Shown: positions 1 to 5,527, counted from the stretch's first letter. The stretch: 7,024 nucleotides of DNA from Actinomycetota bacterium (GCA_019347855.1 JAHWKO010000105.1:1-7024), one strand, 5' to 3'. Numbers and translations are program-made. Notes: generated by a model not told the origin, from the letters alone.

Positions 1-329
1 ACGGGGACGCCGCTCGACCAGTCCGGATCACCCTCGCGGACGATCCGCCGTTCCTCGATCGCCGTGACCACGGCGGGGCGCTCCGTGTCCGCGAACGTGC
101 GCCCGACCATGTCCTCGTGGTAGAGGGTCTGCGCCGTGTAGGGCCGCATCTGGGCGACCACCACGAGCTTCGGTGAGTCCTCCTCGGAGTCGTCCCGGCA
201 GAAGAGCAACAGGTCCGCGAACGACAGGTCAGCCAGCACCTGCCAATCGCTGACCAGCGCCTGCAGGTGGTCCACCGCCCCTGGCGGTAGCCCGACGCGG
301 ACCTCGACGAGATCCTGGAGCGAGGACAC
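1..329 (-). CDS. pdtaS: PdtaS-like sensor histidine kinase, N-terminal part (runs off left edge)
   Basis: Partial gene: 109 residues from a GTG at 329-327, then the window ends with no stop. A GGAGG at 340-336 sits 6 nt before the GTG and fixes the start. The protein opens MSSLQDLVEV, followed by GLPPGAVDHLQALVSDWQ and LADLSFADLLLF (about residues 14-43), then VVVAQMRPYTAQTLYHEDMVG (about 56-76). This order matches the N-terminal GAF-like sensory domain of mycobacterial PdtaS (Rv3220c; LPGSAVDHLHAVVGEWQLLADLSFADYL as I recall it). PdtaS is a cytosolic kinase that phosphorylates the ANTAR RNA-binding regulator PdtaR. In mycobacteria its sensory part has been reported to respond to c-di-GMP and also to copper and nitric oxide. 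The PAS and kinase domains lie outside the window. It is the last visible gene of a minus-strand run and starts 12 bp after the sigma-like gene, so co-transcription is likely. Confidence 0.88.
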   Translation of the reverse strand, partial: MSSLQDLVEVRVGLPPGAVDHLQALVSDWQVLADLSFADLLLFCRDDSEEDSPKLVVVAQMRPYTAQTLYHEDMVGRTFADTERPAVVTAIEERRIVREGDPDWSSGVP

Positions 330-341
330 CGGTGACCTCCG

Positions 342-611
342 TCAGCCCTCGAGGAACCTCTGGAGGCGCTTGAGCGGCACCACCTCGCGGATCCGCTCGA
401 AGGCACGCTGCTCGATCTGCTTCGCCTCGTGCATCGTGAGGTTCAACTCGCGGGCGGTCTCGGCGAGGTTCTTGGGATGTCCGTCGACGAGGCCCATGCG
501 CAGTCGCAGGACGCTGCGCTCGACCTCCGGGAGGCGCTTCATGACGTCCCTCAACGGCCCGGTGAGCTCGCGCACCCGGTCCTCGTCCCCGCGCCGTCGG
601 TCCTTGGCCAT
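342..611 (-). CDS. stand-alone sigma-70 region 4-like helix-turn-helix protein
   Basis: An 89-aa protein. Residues about 27-76 read like sigma-70 region 4: LPEVERSVLRLRMGLVDGHP, then LAETARELNLTMHEAKQIEQ, where sigma factors have LTLEEIGERLGLSRERVRQIE or similar. Regions 1-3 of a sigma factor are absent; the N-terminus is only a charged stretch (MAKDRRRGDEDR). The protein can therefore bind DNA or the RNA polymerase beta flap at most, and cannot act as a complete sigma factor. The second half of the recognition helix (HEAKQIE) departs from the usual RERVRQIE, so specificity may differ. The start ATG at 611-609 has only a weak Shine-Dalgarno, but there is just 18 bp between it and the stop of the upstream crotonase gene, which suggests read-through translation in an operon. 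It lies 12 bp before pdtaS, hinting at a role with that kinase. The function is inferred from fold only. Confidence 0.8.
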   Translation of the reverse strand: MAKDRRRGDEDRVRELTGPLRDVMKRLPEVERSVLRLRMGLVDGHPKNLAETARELNLTMHEAKQIEQRAFERIREVVPLKRLQRFLEG

Positions 612-629
612 AGGGCGAGAGCCTACCGG

Positions 630-1406
630 TCAGCGGCCGGGCCACTCCGGGTCGCGCTTCTGGAGGAAGGCGCTGATGCCCTCCTTCACGTCCTCGGTCT
701 TGAGCGCGAGGTCGAACATCGCGTGCAGGTAGCCGTACCGCTGCTCCCGCGTCATGTCGCGCGTCTCGACGAGGCACCGGCGCCCCAGCCGCTGCGCGAC
801 CGGGGACCCCGCGACCAGCAGGTCGACGTACTCCCCCACCGCCTCGTCGAGCTCTGCGGCCGGCACCACACGGTTGACCAGTCCCCACGACAGCGCCTCG
901 TCCGCCGCGATCCGTCGTCCGGTCAGGGTCAGGTCGTACGCGCGCTTGGGGCCGAGGTGGTCGAGGATCAGGGCCGAGATCAGGAACGGCCACAGCCCGA
1001 CGTTGACCTCCGGGGTGCCGAAGGTCGCGTCCTCGACGGCGACGACGATGTCGCAAGCCAGGGCCAGGCCGAACCCGCCTGCCACGGCGTGCCCGTTCAC
1101 GCGACCGACCAGCGGCTTGTCCAGCTCGTCGACGGCGGCGAACAGGTGGCGCAGCCTCCCGACCGCCTCGTGCTGGTCGATCACCGAGTCGCTCTCCGCG
1201 AACGGGCCCGCCAGGTCGGCGCCCGCGCAGAACGCGCGATCCCCCGCGCCGGTCATGACGACGACACGGACGTCGTCATCCTCGCCGGCTGCGCGCAGCC
1301 CCTCGGCCAACCCGTCGAGCGTCGCCCCGTCCAGGGTGTTGCGCTGCTCGGCGCGGTCGATCGTGAGGGTCCGGACGGGTCCGTCCGTGGTGGTCCGGAC
1401 CGTCAC
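630..1406 (-). CDS. enoyl-CoA hydratase/isomerase family protein (crotonase fold)
   Basis: A 258-aa cytosolic enzyme, the usual length for the family. Crotonase signatures are clear. FCAGADL (about 59-65) and NGHAVAGGFGLALACDIVVA (about 104-123) form the oxyanion hole around the acyl-CoA thioester, and FGTPEVNVGLWPF (about 129-141) carries the catalytic Glu133. The other glutamate of classic enoyl-CoA hydratase (Glu144 in the rat enzyme) is replaced by Gly113. This is also seen in isomerase-like and branched-chain-acid crotonases, so the reaction need not be simple 2-enoyl-CoA hydration. The frame is open upstream to 1487, but I chose the GTG at 1406-1404. It overlaps the stop of the preceding gene as GTGA, has GGAG at 1419-1416, and gives the expected N-terminus (VTVRTTTDGPVRTLTID). 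The overlap implies translational coupling to the 4-TM protein. The substrate is unknown. Confidence 0.92.
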   Translation of the reverse strand: MTVRTTTDGPVRTLTIDRAEQRNTLDGATLDGLAEGLRAAGEDDDVRVVVMTGAGDRAFCAGADLAGPFAESDSVIDQHEAVGRLRHLFAAVDELDKPLVGRVNGHAVAGGFGLALACDIVVAVEDATFGTPEVNVGLWPFLISALILDHLGPKRAYDLTLTGRRIAADEALSWGLVNRVVPAAELDEAVGEYVDLLVAGSPVAQRLGRRCLVETRDMTREQRYGYLHAMFDLALKTEDVKEGISAFLQKRDPEWPGR

Positions 1407-1852
1407 TCGCTGGCGCTCCGTGCCCGCCTGTAGCCCGCGATACCCAGCGCGGTCAGCCCCGTCACGATGGCGAGCTCCCCGAGCCACCAGGCTCCGAAGG
1501 TGTGGTGACCGGACACGGGACAGGCCAGCGACATGATCGTCAGCGCCCCTCCCGTCCCCGCGGCGGCGGCGAACCCGAAGCGGTGACGGGTCGCGAGGCC
1601 CAACACGGTGATCGACATGCCGAGGGCGATCAGCATCCCGAGCGCCTCGGCCAGCGCGGAGGCGGCAGCGGGGTCAGCGGGCTCCGGCGAGATCGCGAGG
1701 ATCACGGAGATCCCCACGAGCCACGCGGCCGCCGTCGCGACCACCCAACCGCTACCGACGAGATCGTCGAGCCCGCGGGGCTCGCGCGGGGCGGTCGCCG
1801 CGATCCTCCTACGGGCGGTGCGGGGGTCGAGCTTGCGTCCAGCGACGGTCAT
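1403..1852 (-). CDS. four-helix integral membrane protein of unknown function
   Basis: A 149-aa protein I do not recognise. A basic N-terminus (KLDPRTARRRIAATAPREPR) is followed by four likely membrane helices at about residues 33-54, 66-87, 91-112 and 119-141, and a short basic tail. The loop after helix 3 holds LACPVSGHHTFGAWW, with one Cys and two adjacent His that could bind a metal or heme; this is only a guess. The start is the ATG at 1852-1850, preceded by GGAGG around 1863-1859. The open frame continues further upstream to 2182, but that part is Ser/Arg/Pro-rich low-complexity shadow of the divergent gene and lacks a ribosome site. It is the first gene of the minus-strand run, and its TGA overlaps the crotonase GTG, so the two products are probably made in proportion. 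Nothing else ties it to CoA chemistry. Confidence 0.75.
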   Translation of the reverse strand: MTVAGRKLDPRTARRRIAATAPREPRGLDDLVGSGWVVATAAAWLVGISVILAISPEPADPAAASALAEALGMLIALGMSITVLGLATRHRFGFAAAAGTGGALTIMSLACPVSGHHTFGAWWLGELAIVTGLTALGIAGYRRARSASE

Positions 1853-1949
1853 GGCTGCCTCCTCGGACACCGGGGCGGGGCGCCGGCTCGCCCGCGATCG
1901 GCTCCCCCGACTGTAGCGTGGGGACCATCGCCCCTCCCGGGATCCCCTG
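1853..1949. promoter_or_regulatory. divergent intergenic region, probable back-to-back promoters
   Basis: About 97 bp separate the start of the minus-strand operon (ATG 1852) from the start of the plus-strand DUF5317 gene (GTG 1950), so promoters for both should lie here. The only -10-like matches are TACAGT read on the minus strand at about 1915-1910 and TAGCGT on the plus strand at 1914-1919. Neither has a convincing -35 box at 16-18 nt. The minus-strand Shine-Dalgarno (GGAGG, about 1863-1859) is inside this interval. No clear operator or BldD box was found. Confidence 0.4.
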
Positions 1950-2558
1950 GTGCCTCTGACCCTCCTCGCGGTGCTCGTCGCAGTGGCGCTGAGCCTGCTG
2001 CGCGGCGGCCGCCTGCGTCGTCTGGCCGACGCCCCGATTAGGGCCACCGGGCTGCTGGTGGGAGGCCTCGCGCTGCAGGTCGGCGTGGACGTCACCACCG
2101 CGCAGGGGCTGGTCGGCGGAGCGGTGAGCGCTGCGGTCCTCGTCCTCAGCCAGGTGCTCGTCGTGGGCTGGGTCGTGGCCAACCGCTACCGGGCGGGGAT
2201 GCCGCTGATCCTGCTCGGGCTGCTGATGAACCTCGTCGTCATCGCCGCGAACGGGGCGATGCCGGTGGATCTCGAGGCGGTGAACGCGGCCGGAGGTGCG
2301 ACGCCCGTGGTCGCGCTGGGCAAGCACGAACCTCTCACCGAGGCCTCCCGCCTGGCGTTCCTGGCGGACATCTTCGCGATCCCCCTGCTGCGCACCGTGG
2401 TGTCGGCGGGCGACGTGGTCCTGGCGGCCGGGCTGATCCCGCTCGCGCACGACCTGATGACCTACCGGCCGCGGCACGTCCGTCGGGGCGGGCACCGTCG
2501 GCAGGACCCGACCGGGTCCGTCGCGAACGACCCACCGGAGACCGACCAGGTCCTCTGA
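1950..2558 (+). CDS. DUF5317 family integral membrane protein
   Basis: A 202-aa polytopic protein. It has the features I associate with DUF5317: an N-terminal hydrophobic helix ending in LLRGGRLRRLAD (about 16-27), LLGLLMNLVVIAANGAMPV (about 88-106), a GKH motif at 124-126, DIFAIPL (140-146), and SAGDVVLAAGLI (152-163) in the last helix. About five membrane segments are visible, then a polar, basic tail (about 173-202). The start must lie between an in-frame TAG at 1914 and residue 1; the GTG at 1950 is the only normal start codon there, with a poor Shine-Dalgarno. The family has no assigned biochemical role, and I do not infer one. The gene is divergent from the crotonase operon and convergent with the HD gene pair, with 46 bp between the stops and no obvious terminator hairpin there. 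Confidence 0.82.
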   Translation: MPLTLLAVLVAVALSLLRGGRLRRLADAPIRATGLLVGGLALQVGVDVTTAQGLVGGAVSAAVLVLSQVLVVGWVVANRYRAGMPLILLGLLMNLVVIAANGAMPVDLEAVNAAGGATPVVALGKHEPLTEASRLAFLADIFAIPLLRTVVSAGDVVLAAGLIPLAHDLMTYRPRHVRRGGHRRQDPTGSVANDPPETDQVL

Positions 2559-2604
2559 TCGCCGGGAGGCTGGGACGGTGCTGCACGAGCCCTGGGGGTC
2601 GCGC

Positions 2605-3675
2605 TCAGGCTGTCGCGACGCGGACGAGGGCGCTCACGACCTGGGGGTCGTGGGCGCTGCCGTCCTGGAGGAGGTCGAGCGCGCCCCACCGGTCGTGCCC
2701 ACCGCGGACCAGGCGGTCGTACTCGCAGGCGGTGTGGACGATCCTGCTGGCGAGCGGCAACGACCGGTCCGGCGCACGGCCCACGCCCCGGAACGGGTCC
2801 CGGTGACGCTCGATGATCTCCGCGACGCCGTCCATGCCGCCGGCCTCGCGCACGATCGCCGCACCGGCCACGGCGACCTCGCGGTCGCGCCCGGCCCGGT
2901 GCGGATCGTCGGTGACGATCCGGCCGAGCTCGTGGAGGTGCGCGGCGCGCTCGACGGCATGCAGGTCGCGGTCACGCAACCCGACCTCGCGTCCGAGCTC
3001 CACCGCGAGCTCGGCGACCCGGATGCCGTGGCCCGGGTCGGCGTGCCCGGTGAGCTCGGTCATGCGGCTCATGGCGACCACCGTCTGGTCGTAGGTCCGA
3101 AGGATCTCCGTGTACCGGTGCAGGCCCGCGCGCACCGCGAGGACCGGAGGCAGGAGCAGCAGGAGCGCCCCGGGTCCCAGCAGCCCGTGCGCCACCGCGG
3201 CCAACGCGGCTGACGCTGCCAGGGCGACCGCGACCCCCGCGCCCCGCGCCACCCGCGACCCGAAGCCCGCGAGGGGCAGGAGGCGCCCCTCCTGGTCGAG
3301 GAACGCCTGTCCCGCGAGCAGACCTCCGGCGACCGCGAGGATCGCGGCGATCGAGACGCCGGCGTCCTCGGTGCCGATCGTCCAGGACGGCATCGCCCAC
3401 GTGCCCAACCAGGCGAGGCCACCGAGCATCGCCCCCGTCACCACCCGCTCGACAACGGAGGACCACGACGGTGCGTGTCCCTGCACCCGTCGGACGACCG
3501 CGGCCGCCGCCCACCCACCAGTCGCGATGATCGCCACCATCCACGGCGCCCCGCCCAGCAGCGCGAACGCCCCGAGCACGGCGTACGAGGCGGGGACGGT
3601 CCGTCCGCGGTCGTCGTCGAGGACGATGAGCTCCCCGATGGCAGCAGCGAGCAGGAACGCCCAGACGCCGGTCAC
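2605..3675 (-). CDS. membrane protein with degenerate HD domain (decayed HD-GYP paralogue)
   Basis: A 356-aa protein. Residues 1-180 are several hydrophobic membrane segments. A cytosolic HD-like domain follows at about 205-356. Its HGIRVAELAVELGREVGL (216-233) aligns with the HTDRVSQLCVAVARELGF of the intact neighbour at identical spacing to the next motif. That motif is HLHELGR (246-252) instead of KLHDIGK, so the metal-ligand Asp is Glu. The HP histidine of the next helix is missing, the HHExxDGxGYP motif is reduced to ERHRDPFRG (289-297), and the later CDAFDAM becomes ACEYDRL (316-322). Most metal ligands are therefore altered and phosphodiesterase activity is unlikely. Translation starts at a GTG (3675-3673) that overlaps the TGA of the intact HD-GYP gene as GTGA, implying coupled translation. 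A sensory or partner role for the intact enzyme is inference. Confidence 0.85.
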   Translation of the reverse strand: MTGVWAFLLAAAIGELIVLDDDRGRTVPASYAVLGAFALLGGAPWMVAIIATGGWAAAAVVRRVQGHAPSWSSVVERVVTGAMLGGLAWLGTWAMPSWTIGTEDAGVSIAAILAVAGGLLAGQAFLDQEGRLLPLAGFGSRVARGAGVAVALAASAALAAVAHGLLGPGALLLLLPPVLAVRAGLHRYTEILRTYDQTVVAMSRMTELTGHADPGHGIRVAELAVELGREVGLRDRDLHAVERAAHLHELGRIVTDDPHRAGRDREVAVAGAAIVREAGGMDGVAEIIERHRDPFRGVGRAPDRSLPLASRIVHTACEYDRLVRGGHDRWGALDLLQDGSAHDPQVVSALVRVATA

Positions 3676-5012
3676 GCCGGCGCCGGTACCGGATCAGCGG
3701 TCCGGACGATCGGTGCCTCCGTGTGCGGAGTGAACTCGCGGGTCGGCTGCCACCCCATGCGCTCGGTGATCGACGCGAGCACCTCGACGACCTCGCCGTC
3801 GAACTGGCTGCCAGCGCAGCGCAGGAGCTCCGCGAAGGCCTCGTGCAACTCCATGGCGGGACGGTAGGAACGGGTGGAGGTCATGGCGTCGAAGGCATCA
3901 CACACCGTGATGATCCGCGCGACGAGTGGGAGATCCTCGCCACTCACTCGGTGGGGGTACCCGCACCCGTCGACCCGCTCGTGGTGGTAGCGGACCCCGT
4001 CCAGTATGGGCCGCAGGAACTCCACGCCTGCGAGGATGTCGGCGCCAACGACGGGGTGGGTCTTTATGAGGGCGAACTCGTCGTCGTCCAGGGGGCCCGG
4101 TTTGTTGATGACCGAGATGGGTACCGCCAGCTTGCCGATGTCGTGCAGCTTGGCCGCGTAGCGCACCGCTCGCAGCTCGTCGTAGCCGAAGCCCAGCTCC
4201 CGCGCCACAGCCACGCAGAGCTGTGAGACTCGGTCGGTGTGGCCGCGCGTGTACCCGTCCCGCACCTCGATCGCCTTGAGCAGTGCGGACACGAGTCGGT
4301 CGTAAGACTCGACCTCGTGCTGGAACCCCCGGAGAGCGTGCCGCGCGACGAGAGCCGGCACGAGCAGCAGGATCAGCGCCGCCGGACCGATGCCGATCAG
4401 GAGCGCGGCGGCCAGGATCGATAGCCCCGCGTAGAGCAGCTGCAGGACCACGAGCGAGGAGGAGATGAGACGTCCGACCGTGACCGACACACGGTCGCCG
4501 CCGGATAGGCGGACCACGATCGAGACCTGGAGCGTGTTCACGAGAGTGAAGACGAGGGCTGCAGCGAGCAGACCGACCCACGAACGAAGCTGCTGAGGCG
4601 CTCCGACGACTCCCCCAGCGATCAAGAACGCCCACCCGGCTGCGAGGCCCGACAGGGCGAACTGTCCGGCGTTGAACAACGTCCGCAGGAGGCGCTTATC
4701 GCGGTACGACGCCCAGCTACCGGCCAGGACACCCACGGTCATGACCACCGCGAGCGCTGGGCCCCCGACGAGCACCGCGACGAGGATCGCCACGTTGCTG
4801 AGGTCGACGAGCACATCGTTCCCAAGACGCGCGGGCAAGAGTTCCGCGAGAGCCAACCCGATAGCGAACGCGAGTGCCGTTGTGAGGCTCACCCGTGGCC
4901 AACCCCACACCCAGACGGCCAGGCCCGCGGCGAACGTCGTCGAGACGTACGCGTTGAGGAGCCAACCGCTCCGTTCGACGGCTTCCGTAGCGCCGGCGGG
5001 TCCACGACTCAC
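3672..5012 (-). CDS. membrane-anchored HD-GYP domain phosphodiesterase (predicted c-di-GMP hydrolase)
   Basis: A 446-aa protein. About six to eight membrane helices lie at residues 15-225, followed by a cytosolic HD-GYP domain at about 240-430. Visible motifs, numbered from the chosen start, are GHTDRVS (His258), KLHDIGK (His290, Asp291, Lys294), KTHPVVGADIL, HHERVDGCGYP (343-353) and CDAFDAMTSTRSYRP. This is the complete metal-binding and GYP set. HD-GYP enzymes hydrolyse c-di-GMP to pGpG or GMP, and a few act on other cyclic dinucleotides. The membrane part is an unrecognised input module. The frame is open to an ATG at 5069, but that has no Shine-Dalgarno; the GTG at 5012-5010 has AAGGA about 8 nt upstream and gives a cleaner N-terminus (VSRGPAGATEAVERSGW). 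It follows the 25-codon ORF by 65 nt and overlaps the degenerate HD gene downstream. Confidence 0.92.
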   Translation of the reverse strand: MSRGPAGATEAVERSGWLLNAYVSTTFAAGLAVWVWGWPRVSLTTALAFAIGLALAELLPARLGNDVLVDLSNVAILVAVLVGGPALAVVMTVGVLAGSWASYRDKRLLRTLFNAGQFALSGLAAGWAFLIAGGVVGAPQQLRSWVGLLAAALVFTLVNTLQVSIVVRLSGGDRVSVTVGRLISSSLVVLQLLYAGLSILAAALLIGIGPAALILLLVPALVARHALRGFQHEVESYDRLVSALLKAIEVRDGYTRGHTDRVSQLCVAVARELGFGYDELRAVRYAAKLHDIGKLAVPISVINKPGPLDDDEFALIKTHPVVGADILAGVEFLRPILDGVRYHHERVDGCGYPHRVSGEDLPLVARIITVCDAFDAMTSTRSYRPAMELHEAFAELLRCAGSQFDGEVVEVLASITERMGWQPTREFTPHTEAPIVRTADPVPAPA

Positions 5013-5072
5013 GCGCCGGATCCTTCCCCTTGGATGACACCGAGCGGTGGGCAGAGGCGGCCGGGGCATCCG

Positions 5073-5085
5073 GGGGCTCAGCCCC
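5073..5085. repeat. 13-bp near-perfect palindrome across the stop of the short ORF
   Basis: The sequence GGGGCT C AGCCCC is symmetric around one central base. The stop codon of the short minus-strand ORF (TGA 5080-5078) lies at its centre. In RNA it could form at most a small 4-bp GGGG/CCCC hairpin with a five-base loop. It sits 60 nt before the HD-GYP GTG. There is no following T-run, so it is not a standard terminator. It may be chance in GC-rich DNA. Confidence 0.4.
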
Positions 5086-5155
5086 AGCGGAAGCCGGCAC
5101 CGGCCGACAGCACGAGGGCTGTTAGGCTGGTGAGGCTGTAGAAGATCTTCTTCAT
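5078..5155 (-). CDS. 25-codon hydrophobic small protein or leader peptide upstream of HD-GYP gene
   Basis: A short gene. It starts at ATG 5155-5153 and ends at TGA 5080-5078. The peptide begins MKKIFYSLTSLTALVLSA and ends FRWG. The layout is two lysines, an uninterrupted hydrophobic stretch of about 18 residues, then a short Arg-Trp end, as in a single-pass small membrane protein or a bare signal sequence. The ribosome site is exceptional: GGAGGTGACC directly abuts the ATG (GGAGG at 5165-5161, 5 nt spacer), nearly the full anti-Shine-Dalgarno complement and the strongest in this window. The AAG AAG ATC TTC TAC codon run differs from the GC-saturated spurious frames around it. It precedes the HD-GYP gene by 65 nt on the same strand. 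It could be a membrane partner of the phosphodiesterase, or a leader whose translation controls the downstream genes. I know of no homologue. Confidence 0.7.
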   Translation of the reverse strand: MKKIFYSLTSLTALVLSAGAGFRWG

Positions 5156-5165
5156 GGTCACCTCC
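5156..5165 (-). promoter_or_regulatory. very strong ribosome binding site for the short ORF
   Basis: Read on the minus strand, GGAGGTGACC ends immediately before the ATG at 5155. GGAGGTGA is an eight-base complement to the 3' end of 16S rRNA, longer than any other site in the window. Its first three bases also fall in a possible long-range stem (5232-5224 with 5171-5163), so access could be modulated. Confidence 0.75.
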
Positions 5166-5270
5166 ATCGAGTCCGTTCCGGCTCGACCGCCCTCGCTATC
5201 AGGCGTCGAGTCGATCCGCTCCGCTCGATGGACCCGGTGTCATCCGGGCACGGACGGTCCTCAGACCGTC
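5163..5270 (-). ncRNA. candidate structured 5' leader (multi-hairpin) of the short ORF/HD-GYP transcript
   Basis: Read as minus-strand RNA, consecutive helices can form. P1: GACGGTC/GACCGTC (5270-5264 with 5259-5253), perfect 7 bp, loop TGAG. P2: CCCGG/CCGGG (5248-5244 with 5237-5233), 6-nt loop. P3: TCCATCGAG/CTCGATGGA (5232-5224 with 5171-5163), perfect 9 bp, directly abutting P2. P4, inside P3: CTCGACGCC with GGC(G)GTCGAG (5210-5202 with 5191-5182), 9 bp with one bulge. The 3' strand of P3 covers the first three bases of the GGAGG of the short ORF, so formation would partly hide the ribosome site. The arrangement resembles a translational switch, but I do not recognise a known riboswitch class; the c-di-GMP-I, c-di-GMP-II and c-di-AMP consensus cores are not apparent. 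No covariation evidence is available here. Confidence 0.4.
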
Positions 5271-5417
5271 AGGTGTGTTGCAGTTCGTGCTGGTCTTGCT
5301 GGGTCAGCCGCCTCTGCGCACCGCTCGCTATGCAGTTGTCAGTTCCGTCACTTCCACGTGAACCTCGACGTCCCCCACACGTCTCGCCACGCAACAACGC
5401 TTTTCGGCAGGAGGCGG

Positions 5418-5442
5418 GACGACCCTTAGTAGGACAGTCGTC
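5418..5442. repeat. inverted repeat GACGAC-13 nt-GTCGTC
   Basis: Perfect 6-bp arms at 5418-5423 and 5437-5442, with a 13-nt interior that is comparatively AT-rich (contains CCTTAGTAGG). It could be a hairpin in the far upstream part of the HD-GYP transcript or a protein site in the divergent promoter region. Chance occurrence is quite possible. Confidence 0.3.
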
Positions 5443-5476
5443 GCGGGTCGGTATCTATACGTGCTGTATCGCTATG

Positions 5477-5491
5477 ACTACTCAACGTAGT
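5477..5491. repeat. inverted repeat ACTAC-TCAAC-GTAGT in AT-rich promoter island
   Basis: The 5-bp arms at 5477-5481 and 5487-5491 are perfect, and TGACTAC/GTAGTGA extends them with one mismatch. It sits in the least GC-rich part of the intergenic region and overlaps the possible minus-strand -35 TTGAGT, a reasonable place for an operator. It does not fit the BldD box consensus. Confidence 0.3.
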
Positions 5492-5513
5492 GACCGCACG
5501 CCTGGATGGGCCT

Positions 5514-5527
5514 AGCGCGACCGCGCT
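5514..5527. repeat. 14-bp palindrome AGCGCG-AC-CGCGCT
   Basis: Perfect 6-bp arms around a 2-bp centre. The centre is too small for a good RNA hairpin, so if functional it would be a dimeric DNA-binding site. It lies about 86 bp upstream of the plus-strand gene at 5613. GC-rich DNA makes such CG-alternating palindromes more likely by chance. Confidence 0.3.

Noticed and set aside
429..1433. Long plus-strand open frame of 334 codons opposite the crotonase gene
   Set aside because: It is an antisense shadow: composition is Arg/Gly/Pro/Val-rich with no domain pattern, while the minus strand encodes clear crotonase and sigma-like proteins in the same stretch.
1809..2495. 228-codon minus-strand open frame opposite the DUF5317 gene
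   Set aside because: Low-complexity His/Gln/Arg-rich translation typical of GC-rich antisense frames; the plus strand has coherent membrane helices and DUF5317 motifs.
2559..2604. Bidirectional terminator between the convergent DUF5317 and degenerate HD genes
   Set aside because: No stable symmetrical stem and no T-run could be found in the 46 bp; only scattered 4-bp pairings.
5293..5307. Possible BldD box GTCTTGCTGGGTCAG upstream of the HD-GYP operon, which would tie BldD to c-di-GMP turnover
   Set aside because: It matches only 7 of 9 fixed positions, and both misses (positions 4 and 5) fall in the same half-site core. Chance matches at this level are expected in a region this long.
5163..5460. 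A known c-di-GMP or c-di-AMP riboswitch in front of the HD-GYP operon
   Set aside because: I looked for the conserved cores as I remember them (GEMM-type GGGCAAACC and GCAAAGCC; ydaO-type motifs) and did not find them on either strand. Any switch here would be a different class.
5154..5515. Plus-strand open frames starting at 5154 and 5228 in the intergenic region
   Set aside because: No Shine-Dalgarno, no recognisable sequence, and the first runs antisense through the short ORF's ribosome site and leader. They are more likely by-products of lower stop-codon density.
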